Shown piece after piece: positions 12,087 through 23,050 of a DNA stretch of 64,000 nt; within the stretch, counting starts at the first letter, position 1, and every line of letters starts with the position of its first letter. Under the pieces are notes generated by a model, which was given only the letters and a program-made list of their open reading frames with translations, had not been told where the DNA came from and made no database searches. Position numbers and translations under genes: made by a program. The DNA is taken from the NCBI GenBank assembly GCA_022605955.1, contig JAKCOZ010000005.1:54623762-54687761 (forward strand). Direction: 5' to 3'. The DNA is from Rallus limicola. Its lineage: Eukaryota > Chordata > Aves > Gruiformes > Rallidae.

Positions 12087-13857
12087 GTATCTCCTGTAAC
12101 ACACTGGAGGTCAGGCTGGAGGGAGTATTTGCCCTCAAGGAAAGCTGATTAACCTTTGCTGCACCATGTTTCTGAATGTTTTAAAGGATTTTCTCACCCA
12201 AAAGCTACTTAGAAAGTAGAACAAACCTCTAAGGGAGTTTAATAAACTCGGGCTTTATGTAAAGATATAATTTTTTCACAGTGGGACTAACTGTCTATTT
12301 GGACAAGTTGCTTTTGTATTCCCCATCAGGAGAAATCTTCAGGAGACAGGGTATCATCCTAAGAACACGCAGAAGCTCTGGCAGCCCATGAGGCTGAAGG
12401 TGGAAATGGCTGGGAGTAGTTTTCTGGCCTCTGCCATACACTATAAACATATCTTTGTTTTACAGCTGAGGAAGCCTTGGGCAAGAGGAGCTGAAATTTG
12501 GCCTAAAGTCATGCTGGCAGCAAGACATGTCCCCTGAGTCACAAGTCATGGAAATGATTTGTTGCTTTCAGAGATTTTTCTTTGGGAAGTTTTGTGGTTT
12601 TTGTTTAATCTTCCTTCAGGTGCCCATTAGGGTATGGTGCTGAAAGGTAGGTGTCTGTTTAAGGGGTGGTAAAAAGGGCAGAGCAAGTGCAAATGGTAGA
12701 TAAAGCATCTGTTGATACTAATGAGGTGGTAAAATGCCAGATGACATTCAAAGAGAGTAAATAGCGAGCAATACCTTGCTACAGAACATTCACAAGGAGG
12801 AGCTCCAAGTTAGCTGCTCCCATGCAGAACAGAGATCTTCAAACTGCGGCAACATCTCTGAAAGCTCTCAGACTCAGAGTACTCAGAAAGAAGAGAGAGG
12901 GATTATTAGGCAGGAATAAATTACAGATCAGAAACAATCACTTGTCTTTTTCTGCAGATCCCAAGCCTGTCTGCAGTTACGGTGTGTGCAGCACTGCTTC
13001 CCCATCTCTAAAGGGACAGGAGAACGGGGGTACAGAGATGTCAGAGATGTCCAATGGTACTGAACAAGTTCTGCACAAGCACAAGTAAAATGAAGAAGAG
13101 TCTTCAGCTGGGAACAGAGATTACCAGGGAGAGGGTATGAAGGAGGCTTGTAAAAGCAGAAGTAGCACAGAGGAGATTTAAGGGAGCAGTTAAACATCGT
13201 TTCTCTCATAGTGAAGAGACTAAGGGGCACTAAAAAGTGGTCAAGCAGCAGGAGGTTCTGAAGTAACAAGACAAATTTCCTTTAACAAAATGCACTTTAA
13301 TGCAAGGAACTTGTTGTAAGGCATTGGTTATAGGAAAGCCTAAAGGCATTAAAAAAAAGTGGGAAAAAAGTCTTTTTAAATGCAGTTTAGCAATCACACA
13401 GTAAAACTGTCATGCCACCTGCCTGAGGTGTTTGGACAAGGAAGCAATGAAGCACTCCCTGGATCTGGTTATCTCTCTCCATTGACTGCAGCAGGAACAT
13501 AAAGGTTTGGGTTAGGCTACATGTGATGTTTTGCAAAGCTAGAGGAAAGTGTGATAATTCTTCTCACCCTTTCTGACAAGTTCTCCTTGGAACCGACTTG
13601 CACAAGACCTGGAGGAAAATAAATTCTTTCAGGTACAAGGTGGTGAGCCCAACTTGTGATCAAGTCAGCAGAAAGCAGACTTCTCCAGCTCAGTGCTGGA
13701 ATAGCAGCGGGACGGCAGCTGGTGCCCTGAAAAGTTAAGGAGCAGACCCAGAAGGGAGTGGAGCAAGTCAGGGTGGCTCAGAGTGGAGAAGGGGCAGGAG
13801 GAGAGATGGTCCAGATGTTCGGCACACAACTGGCAAGATCTCAGCACACAACAGATT
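12087..13857. other. Intergenic DNA with a possible SINE relic
   Basis: There is no gene. A MIR-like piece sits at 12450-12540. A TTTTTCTGCAG acceptor-like site at 12948-12958 precedes a short open run, but no donor with a coding-like stretch follows. Confidence 0.45.
12450..12540 (+). repeat. MIR-like SINE relic
   Basis: TTTTACAGCTGAGGAAGCCT followed by GGCAAGAGGAGCTGAAATTT and AAAGTCATGCTGGCAGCAAG matches the order of the MIR core (a TTTTACAGATGAGGAAACTG-type box, then a GGTCACACAGCAAG-type box). It is strongly diverged. Confidence 0.45.
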
Positions 13858-13990
13858 TCATAGATTCACAGAATTTTAGGGGTTGGAAAGGACCTCAAGA
13901 GATCATCAAGTCCAACCCCCCTGCCAAAGCAGCTCCCTAGGACAGGTAGGGTCACACAGGTAGGCATCCAGATGGGTCTTGAATACCTCT
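13858..13990 (-). repeat. Short CR1 LINE fragment, antisense
   Basis: TCATAGATTCACAGAATTTT followed by GGGGTTGGAAAGGACC and CAAGTCCAACCCCCCTGCC is a CR1 3' end in reverse. It stops after GGGTCTTGAATACC, a 5' truncation of about 130 bases. Confidence 0.93.
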
Positions 13991-16191
13991 GGCATCAATC
14001 ACTGCTTACACCAAAAGGGAACTATCAGTCCTGAAAGCCATGAGTGTTCCCTCAGCTGAGATGATACTTGTGCCTATTACAGATTCAGCTGGGCTTGTTT
14101 TGATGGTTTTTAATCTCTTAAGTTGCATTTTGAGGCTACTTTCCAAAGTGGTTGCTTGTATTTGTGTTTGCTGGTTTGGTTTGTGTTTGTTTGTGGGTTT
14201 TGGCGTTGTTTTTTTTGAACACAGTTGTGATGTGTCTCTGTATTGCCTCTGCCTGTCCTCCTGTACCTCACCAAGCAATGCTGTGGTGGGGCGACTGCTC
14301 TCTCAGGTAACAAGGAGGGTGCATGCACAAAGCAGCAGGTTGCAATTCTCTTGGACACTGTGACCTGCCCTAAGGAAGCAAAACCTTTGTTCATGTTTCA
14401 TTGCCAAGCGTGCCATGGTGAGGCAAAAAGCTGGAGAAGGAAAATGATGGGCAAGTTTCTTACTCCATGTTTTCCCCACGCAGTTTGTGATTATCAGGGA
14501 TTCATTTAGTGAGGTCCACTCAAACATCCACTGGATGTCTTGAGCTCTCCAAGCTGGGAGCTGTGCTTTGAACGTATAAAATACTAAACCACAGTTAAAT
14601 ATCTGGGAAATGGGTGCCTTTGTCTCTGCACCTACTTCCCCACGTGTAAAATGAGGGCAGCGAGGCCTTTTGACAGTAGCAGTGTGTTGTGAAGTCAAAA
14701 AATGTGACTTTTGCACTTTGTTTGCAAACCTCCCAGTTTCTCCTGTGATGAGTGTCCCAGAAAAGTCCCACAGGGAATTGCTCATGTCTGTTCAGCACAG
14801 AGGTTTGGTGCTGTGCAGAAAATAGGGGCTCAGCTCCCATAGAGACAAATGAGAGTAGAAAAATAGGGACTGGGTGTCTTGTCCCCACTGTGTTGGCACA
14901 TCCTGGAGGTAAGAGACTAATGCCATGGAATACGGACTTGGATTCAGGGGGATAAGTAAAATCTGGCTTTGAGGTTGTGCTACTTGCTAAGGCCTGGAGA
15001 TGTGAGAGATCACGTGTGTGGTAGGACAGAGAATGGGTTCGGCTCTGTGTCCAAGTCAAGTGGCAAGAGGAGGATGAGCCATCCTTTGAGCTAGGCATAA
15101 ATAATACAGCTTTTGGAAGTGGGGCAGCTGTACAGGAGAGAGGGATTTCTCCAGAGCTGTTTTTGGTATGGGACACGGTTTTAACAGGTGGTTAAACCCC
15201 ATTCAGCACAGCCTGGATGTCACAGGCAACCATTGGTCCACCATTTCTGATGTTTTTAGTGCTTGGCTTTGGAACCTGAGCTGTAATTATCTCTGTTTTC
15301 AGTGTAATAAATTGAGGGGTAGCAACAGAAGTTTCAGACACACATGACATCCCCCTGAAATGGAAACATTTGATTTATACCCCAATTAAATAGCTAACAG
15401 CGAGGTAATCCATTACAAACAAAGGAAGATGACTGGAAGGCCACATTCTTCACACCAGAGAGGAACTGGTTCCTGCTCCTCTACATTTCAATAGTATAAT
15501 CAGCACAGCCCTGGGATCAGTAAATGTATTTCTTTTAGAGATAAGGCAAATGTGTCAGTTCCATGTTCTACATGGAACAGAACCCCAGCACAGCCCTGGC
15601 TCTGACAGGAGGAGGTTTCCTGCCCTGCAGTGTGTTTTCTGCCAAATACCATTGGGCTATCATATATTTAAAAACATAAGGAGGTATAAAGCCCTCCTAC
15701 AGCGCCAGTGCTCTCTGGCACTCCTTCAAGTAGATCTCAGCGCCACCCCAAGCACCATCTCTGTAACTGAGAGCTGATGCTGCCAGCAGTGTTCAATACC
15801 AGTCGAGCAGCTCTTCTTTTTGAGTAAAAATACTGGGTTCTCATGAAGATAAAGATTCAAATAGTGCAAGAGGGAGCAGCGGAAAAATCAGTCACCGACA
15901 GACACTGAGAACGTCGTGCACGGCAAGCTGCAGGACTTTGGAAAACAGAAAAAAGTCCCACAATTTAAAAAGAATATTTTTAGCTGAAGACATTAACAGC
16001 TGGCTCTGTTCCTGATGAAAGATTTAATAATTTATGTTATGAATAGCAAATAGTTTTGATGTTATCTGGGTCAGTATTTCAATACGACAGCTTGTTCTGG
16101 CTGCGGAATACGTTGGTCCGTGGCAATGTTTGACAAGCCCCATTAGATGCACAAGCCAGACTCTGATCATGTAAACACCAAAAACCATATT
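13991..16191. other. Intergenic DNA, no gene supported
   Basis: Two overlapping minus-strand frames (14303-14785 and 14595-15176) are long for this window. The larger begins at a GTG codon, and neither resembles a known family. The segments 15240-15420 and 15960-16065 are AT-rich and could be conserved noncoding DNA. Confidence 0.45.
15240..15420. promoter_or_regulatory. Possible conserved AT-rich noncoding element
   Basis: It contains GAGCTGTAATTATCTCTG and CCCAATTAAATAGCTAAC, typical homeodomain-type ATTA/TAAT cores in non-repetitive sequence. Regulatory function is an inference from texture only. Confidence 0.18.
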
Positions 16192-16240
16192 TCACAGAAT
16201 CACAAGGTTGTAAAAAACCTTTAAGATCATCAAGTCCAAC
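16192..16240 (-). repeat. CR1 3'-end relic, antisense
   Basis: It is 49 bases long. TCACAGAATCACAAGGTTG, then ACCTTTAAGATCATCAAGTC, is the terminal hairpin and tail of the CR1 subfamily that ends CCTTGTGATTCTGTG. The rest of the element is absent. Confidence 0.88.
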
Positions 16241-18190
16241 CATATTTAAATGACTTGAGTGCAGTATGTGGGATTGGTAAAGGAAGAACCGTGTTGCCAT
16301 TTTCCTTCTGGCCCTGTGGGTCACTTTTGTTTATATCTTGCCTGGTAAAACTGAAGTGACTGGAATTGGAGTGGGTTATCATGATAAAGAGGTAGAAAGG
16401 AAATGATTTCTTTAAAGGACACAGCATCCCTGGCAATCTGGGGTTGGATGAGAGAGTATTGTTGTGGGAGTCTTTTTATAGGTCAAGCTGATTGTCCAGC
16501 CCAGGAGGAAGACTTGGCTTCAATGACCTCCTGAGATGCTGTTTCAGGTACAGCTTTCATGGGTTTATGATCCCTGGGGTTCTTGGGCATGGGAGTACTC
16601 TTCTGGATCTCTGGTATCTGCAGATGCACATCTGGTCCAGCTCTCTGGAAGAGATGTCCCTGTCTGTCCTCAGTGGTCACAGGCAATGTACCTCATTTTA
16701 TATCTGATTTTAAACAGATGTGTGGCATTTGACAAACATGGGATAAGAGGCATTACTATAAATAAAAATATCAGACTGAAAGGATTGCCTAGTGCTTGTA
16801 GGCAGTCCAGTGACCTCCTTAAATACTATGTCAATGGGAAGGGGGGGAATGAGATGTGTACACTGGGGTCCTATTGCTAATGGCTAAAGCACTAAAATGA
16901 AACAAACAGCTGGCTAGGTGAAGGTGATATAAGAGAGGGGGTGAGACACGTGCATTTTGAAATGCTTATGGAAGCAGGAAAAAAAATACCAGCAGAAAAG
17001 TTGGGGTAGCAGCAGGTGTCTCTACGGACACAGAAATAAATCTCTGAATAGCAGAGCTCAAGTTCCTGGCAGCCATAAACCATGTAGTGCCGCCTGGGAA
17101 CAGCCTGGATTTAATTAGAAAACTGTCTGCAAAAGAGAGCTGCTGTCCTGTCCCTCCCAAGCTTTCTCCTTGGACAGAGGGATAGATCTCCAAATAGCAG
17201 AGCCAGCTTGAAAACAAGGGTGCTTGGACACCTTCACCATAAAGCAGTGGCTGAAGGACTGTGCCAGCAGAGGGAGCGGGACACCAGATTTCTTTTTCCT
17301 GCATACGCATCTCATCCAAGGAGTTTCCAGAGAGAAACCAGATGCTAAAAGCCAGACTTCACCCACTGAGCCTTTAGAGAAAGCCTTGCTTGATGTAAGT
17401 TTTCTCCCACGGCTATGAAGTAGCTGCAAAAGTAGAAAAAGGAAGTCTCCAAATATGCATTGCAGCAAAAGTTATGGGAAAAGCTCACACCAGTTTCTAG
17501 GGTACTGGCCAGAGCATTCCAGGTTTGGTTTTGTTGTCACAAGAAATCACAGATTTGAGGGATACAACAGAAACAGGACTGAATACTCTGCATAGCAGGG
17601 CTGCAATATGTGGTGAGACCTGGATAAGGAGGCTGGGTCAAGCTTATTGCATTCCTTGGAGGACGGTGGCTGGGCTGCTTTGGCAGGCTCTTTGGGTGTG
17701 ATGTAGTGGTGCAGCAGGGACTACACGTGTAACATCAGCAGTGCTACATGTCCACTTGTAGAGCAGAAGAGAGGTGACAGGGCTGGGCTATGAATGTGGC
17801 AGTGTGAGCCCAAAGAGGAGGGGATGTGGAGCTCCAGCCAGATCTGTTACGTGATGAAGATGCAGAAACTTGCCAAACCTGACTGGAGGAGATCCAGGGA
17901 ATCTGAATTCTTGAGGTCCTTCTGGAGAGGGGTCAGGGATGTCAGCACTGCTCAGTGATATGACAGAGTCAGCATGCTGAGCCTGGACAGCGAAGACCAA
18001 TTGAAATCTGCTCAAGTGAGCCCAGCATGGTAACAGATGGAAAGAAAAGGATAAAAATCAACCTCACCTTCACAGGCAGTTCACGCCATAAAGACCTCAT
18101 TCCCAAAAGAAAAAGGCTCAGCTTGCAGTTGTACTCCTCCAAAGGGGGATGTGCCCAGCCTCCTGCGGCTAGCAGGGAAAGCAGGGCACA

Positions 18191-18228
18191 GCTAAAGGTA
18201 CTGTCCCAAGCTAAAGGTACTGTCCCAA
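18191..18228. repeat. Perfect 19-bp tandem duplication
   Basis: GCTAAAGGTACTGTCCCAA occurs twice back to back without a mismatch. The identity implies a recent event or an assembly or slippage artefact. Confidence 0.95.
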
Positions 18229-18479
18229 GCCTGGGAGCCCTGCTTTCTCCACATTCTTCTGGTGAGCCAGCATGTTTTCAAGTGAGATAGATGTGCACTT
18301 GCATACTTACTCAACTAATCTGAGTGTTGGCCTCTGTGCGTTGCACTGCCCTATACCCTCCCAGGTGCAATTCAGGTAACTCAAAGCATGCAGTCAGCAA
18401 ATCTATCAGCCCTGGGACAATGCACCAGCCTGCTCTCCTGCCTCCTGGAAGTATTCTTGACTCAGGATGACACATCACT

Positions 18480-18560
18480 GCCTTTAGAAACTTTTTTCCC
18501 AAGTCACACAGTTATTTAGTGGTGACACCGAGGGCTTGACTAGCACAGAACTTCTGTTAG
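18480..18560 (+). repeat. Weak MIR-like relic
   Basis: CCCAAGTCACACAGTTATTT followed by AGTGGTGACACCGAGGGC resembles the MIR 3' core (CAAGGTCACACAGCTAGTAAGTGG-type). It is short and diverged, so chance cannot be excluded. Confidence 0.35.
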
Positions 18561-19561
18561 ACCTGCCAGTGCTCTGCAGTTTTCTCAGGTGCTCCATGGG
18601 CATCTTCAGTGACAGCAGATGCTGATGCTCAGATCAATGAATTGAGCCCTGGCTCACCTTAAGAAGTGGAGAGGACTCATGTTAAGAAGACTTCTGGAGT
18701 GAAAGTGCAACCTGCGTGATGGGGAGCTGGGCACAAAGGGTCCTTGGAGAGCAGCTGCAAGCTTGAGAGCACACAAGGATCTATCATCCAGCTGATCATT
18801 CCTCAGCAGGAGATGATCAGTAAGGCTACACCTCTCTTTAGGCACCAGATTCGGTCTAGGACATCAGAAGGAGCTGAACCTCCATCCTGCTATAGCACAT
18901 TGATCTGAAGGACCAGGAAAGCCAGTGGAGGGGACTAACTGTATTGCTGGGATATGTCACATCACTTGATTTAATCTCCATGAGTTTGGGAGTGAGTCAG
19001 GAGAGGAGGTAATTTTCTCCAACAGCACAACCTGTGTCCAAAGGAAGGAGGTAGAGGAGGAGATATTTTGTTTTGTTTTAACCAGCCAAAGCATAGAGCA
19101 GCCTGAAGGAATTGATTTGATGTAGGCAAGGAGTAGTGTGGGAAGGAGAAGCTTGAGGGTGGGCTGGTCAGCTATTGCCCTGGTAATACCTTATGTGTCA
19201 GTGGGACCTTTAAGAGGTTATAATACTGATCTGAAGGCACCAAAACCTTTACAGTGATTTCAGATGGTCAGGCCTGATTCCATCAGCATCTCTTCTGCTC
19301 ATCCAGAGAGCAAATTTCTGCCACCAGGAGGTAGTAGAGATTTTCGAGGGGGTTTTTGTGCCACTTTTCACGAACTCTTATCTCCTCAAAAGACCATCTG
19401 GAAAACTTCATAGGTGCAGATGTACTCAAAGAGCCAGGACTTTATTATCTGCAAAGAAGCTACTCTGTAAAACTGCCCAGTGTTGCAGATTTCTTGTGCA
19501 TGTTACGGAGTGCTGCTCATTGTGGGTCCTGTGGTGCTTCGAAAGCAATTGGAAAACTGTC

Positions 19562-19599
19562 ATCACAAGGTTGGAAAAGACCTTTGAAGATCATCAGTC
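19562..19599 (-). repeat. CR1 3'-end relic, antisense
   Basis: ATCACAAGGTTGGAAAAGAC, then CTTTGAAGATCATCAGTC, is the last 38 bases of the same CR1 subfamily as at 16192. It is extremely truncated. Confidence 0.8.
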
Positions 19600-20614
19600 A
19601 TAGGTGATCACAGGGCAGAGGAGATTTCTGATCCAGCATTATGAGCTCAGTATTGTCCTGACTGCCACCTGCTTGGACACTTCCATGGCAGTGCAGCAGC
19701 TTGTTTGCTTCTGAATGACACCATCCTCCAAATCCAGGGACAAGGAGAAGCACACAAAATCTTACCAGATGCTCAAGGAATCAGTGTGGGTCCCATCACA
19801 GAACTCCAATTCCTCCATGCTTCCTGAATGCTGAAGACTGTTCAGGGACCAAATCCTGGTTTGAATGGAAAGGGCAGGCATTAGCAGGAAAGTTGTTTCT
19901 TGGAAATATCATCATCGGTTTATTACAAAAGGTACCTTGTTTTCTCTACAAATTATTTCTTTCCTTATCCCAACCACTGGAATCTGAAAGCTCAGCCTTC
20001 CCAATCCTTGTTGCTCCCAAGAAAGGTCTTCTGCTGGTCACAGCTCTACTGAAAACAGAAGAACCAGATTGTGGCCATTCAGCATTCTCAGACCTTGCTG
20101 AAGAAGCGAGAGTTGAAAAAGCAGAGCTATGGGTATAAACCAGTCTATCAGCTGAACTCTAGACATCAGAGGAGGAAGGCAAAAAGCATGGTCAGTACTT
20201 TCCAAAAACATCTCAGCCCATCTTAAGTGATGGTGGCCATGTGCTATGTCCATTCATATGTAGCTTTTGTTGTCGTTGAGACTGAGCAGAGGTACCTTGG
20301 ATGACCCTTAGAGAGCAAACACCTGCAACAACAACCAGTTGCAATTTGGACTAGGTCTCTTCTCTACCTGTTTACCCCTCTCTTAGAAACAGGCATCAAT
20401 AAATTGGCAGCACTACTGCTAAATAAATGCTTCCAGGAAACATTGGAGAGCACAGGCTCAGAGAAATAACTACCTCCCTTTGCTATTTGAAAACAAAAAT
20501 GATGGCTCCTGCTTTAGTTAAAAACAACGTGCAGAGCTGGGGGCTTGCAGTTTTATACAGATACTAGCTACCCCTCTGTCTCCTGGTGCTGGAAGTGGGT
20601 CAGAGCATGCACAC

Positions 20615-20654
20615 AGCCATACAAATTGCTTTGTAGCCATACAAATTGCTTTGT
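20615..20654. repeat. Perfect 20-bp tandem duplication
   Basis: AGCCATACAAATTGCTTTGT is present twice in direct contact with no mismatch, followed by a third AGC. This is likely recent slippage or duplication. Confidence 0.95.
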
Positions 20655-22729
20655 AGCATGAAGCCCTGCTGCTCTTGGGGCTACAACGGTGCAGGAGGAT
20701 GTAAAGTGCCCAACTGCCCCTGGAATGGGTGTGTTTGGGGAGGGGGGGGTCTCCTCTTGGCTGGAGGGTGGGTGAGCCCCAAAGGCTGGGGTTAAGCTCT
20801 TTTCCCTTCCAGGAATGAAAAGCACAGCCTGGTTTGGGATCAGGAAGGCATTTTTCTCTAGCTCAGATTGTCACTGTTTGGTGTCTGCTTGGACATATCT
20901 CTCTTGACAGCCTCCTCCTTTTCTAAAATTTCTGTTTCTTTCTGTTCTTTCCCACTCACTCTCATTTCTCCTTCTTGTGCTCCAACATTCCTTTTGTTAT
21001 TTTGCTGGCAGTTTTCTCCTCCACCCTTAAGATCATCGTTGTGTTTCAGACTCAGAAAGAATCGATTGTTTCGTGTTCTGCCTCTCTTCAATGAAATCAG
21101 CTGGCATTAAGAAAGCTGCCTAGTTCATTGCCAAATCAAAACCTTTTAATGTCTGGTGATGCTCTGAAATATTTTGGAACTGGACTTCAAATTTTGTTCC
21201 AAGCTTGAATCTCCCCAGTTTCCAAGCACAGAAGAAAAAAAAGCTCTTAAAGCCAAGCTGCCAGCTTCAGGCATCTTTACACTAAATGGTTTCATATTGT
21301 CAATGAGTCCTTTTTGACCTTGATGTCAGCAAAGTCCATCCTTCATCCCTGATGTGTGTGAGGCAGAGTGTGCAGGAACCAGCGATGCTCCACTGACTTC
21401 CATAGCTACTGCTGAAGAGGACAATTAAAGGGACTTTAAATGGTATGGATTTTTCCCACTCCACAGGTCCAGCTTCTTCATGTGACTTATCTGAGCTGAG
21501 AACTGGGCCTGTCACACACAAACCAATGTTCTCCAAATGACATAGCTCCTGTGTGCCGTGGCTTTTTAAAGATGCTGCTAAGTTGCAGTCCAAGTCAAAG
21601 CAACACATTCTTCTTAAATAACCCACCTAGTCTATCGGAATGAAAACAGTTAATTTGGAATGATCAACTTGCAACTGCTTTTGCACTGAAAAGAGTCACT
21701 TGGCATTAAACATTTCTTGCTGTGGCAGGGTTTTTTCCCATTTTTCATGTGTTCACAGGCTCATGTGGAAGCTGCATTCAGAAAGAAATGGGAACTGTCA
21801 GACCAAAGCTGCCTGGTTTTTACAGCTCACTACCGGTAACAGCTCAGGTGAGAATCTCCTCTAAGTGAGGAGATGGCAGTATTTGCAGTAATCTTGTTCA
21901 CAGACAGAAACCACCTCTTTCTCTTACCTCAGGTGGGCCTGGGAGGTACATGGAGAAGGACAAAGTACTGAAGGAGGACAGGGAACCGGCTTGGGGAACA
22001 GGAGAATTGGGTTGTATTCCACAAAGCCTGCGGTTGATCCCTTTAGGATCTCAGGCAGTCACTTCAAAATTAAGCTTTTTTACCGCTCCTCTTGCCCCAT
22101 GTCTTTCCATAAATCCCTTGGGTCCTTTGTTCAGTGTGGGGACCTACAGAGCTTTGACCATCGTTGGGTCTTTAGGGCACTTTGCAACATAAATAAGGAA
22201 TTGCGAAGGTAGAAATGGTGCCTCTTGCCCCATGGAGAAAGAACCAAAAGAACCAGAGCCAATGTGGTCAGAAAACAGACAGGCAAGGAAAGGAAAGGTC
22301 ATCTTCCTCAGGCTCTGCTCATGTGAGGATACTGGCTGTTTCATGACAGCACCATCCAGTGGGATTTGAAAGGCAGCTGTGAAATACACCCAGACTCTTG
22401 TTCCTTTCTATTTGAGGCTGTCTGGGAAAGCTGTGAGCAGCAAAAAAAGGCACTGGGACTGTTTGTCTGCAGAATCAGCAAGAAGATCAGGAGACATTTA
22501 CACTGTTCTCTCACTCAAGAGTTTATTTTTGCAAACATATGGCCTGGAGTTAAGTATGTTTTAAAAACAACAAACCCAAAACCCGTGGCCAAATTCTGTG
22601 GACAGTAATGGTATAAGTCTCTCAAAGATACCCATTGTTAGAGTCTGGAGGAAACACAACCTGTCCAGGTTAAAATGATGCTTTTAAAGCTCTTTTCTGG
22701 ATCAACCCTTCAAATTTCATCATGGGAGT

Positions 22730-23050
22730 GGTAAATATACAAATCTCTCTGCAAATAGCTTATTTATGCAGCCAGTGACTTTGATGGGCATCATAACTTG
22801 GAAAGATGAAACAAGTGAAGTCCCCACGTGCCCCAAATCATCTAAGTGTCTTTTTCTTAGTAATAAATACAAGCTCATACATCTTAGCTAGGCTTCCCCT
22901 GCACTCCTTTAACCGTAACTTGCAAAAAGCCTAATTGCAGAAAAAAGCAATCTGCTTGATTTTTCCTAAAAGAAAAATTGTCAGCAGAGGAAGAATTCTG
23001 AAACAATGTGGAGCTGCAATTAATTATAAGCTTTCAAAGCAGCAGAGGGT
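22730..23050. promoter_or_regulatory. Possible conserved noncoding element upstream of promoter
   Basis: It is an AT-rich, non-repetitive block with segments such as GCTGCAATTAATTATAAGC and TATTTATGCAGCCAGTGAC, about 2.3 kb upstream of the CpG island. The texture suggests an enhancer, but no alignment or chromatin data are available. Confidence 0.2.

Larger units (their letters stand above)
16241..19561. other. Intergenic DNA with a short duplication
   Basis: No gene is recognised. It contains a perfect 19-bp tandem duplication (18191-18228) and a weak MIR-like segment near 18480-18560 (CCCAAGTCACACAGTTATTT). Confidence 0.45.

Noticed and set aside
12948..13088. Possible exon after TTTTTCTGCAG
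   Set aside because: The acceptor is good but no donor ends a coding-like stretch, and a minus-strand frame overlaps it.
14595..15176. Minus-strand open frame of 193 codons overlapping another of 160 codons
   Set aside because: It starts at GTG, the residues are low in coding character, and the overlapping second frame on the same strand shows that this region simply has few stop codons.
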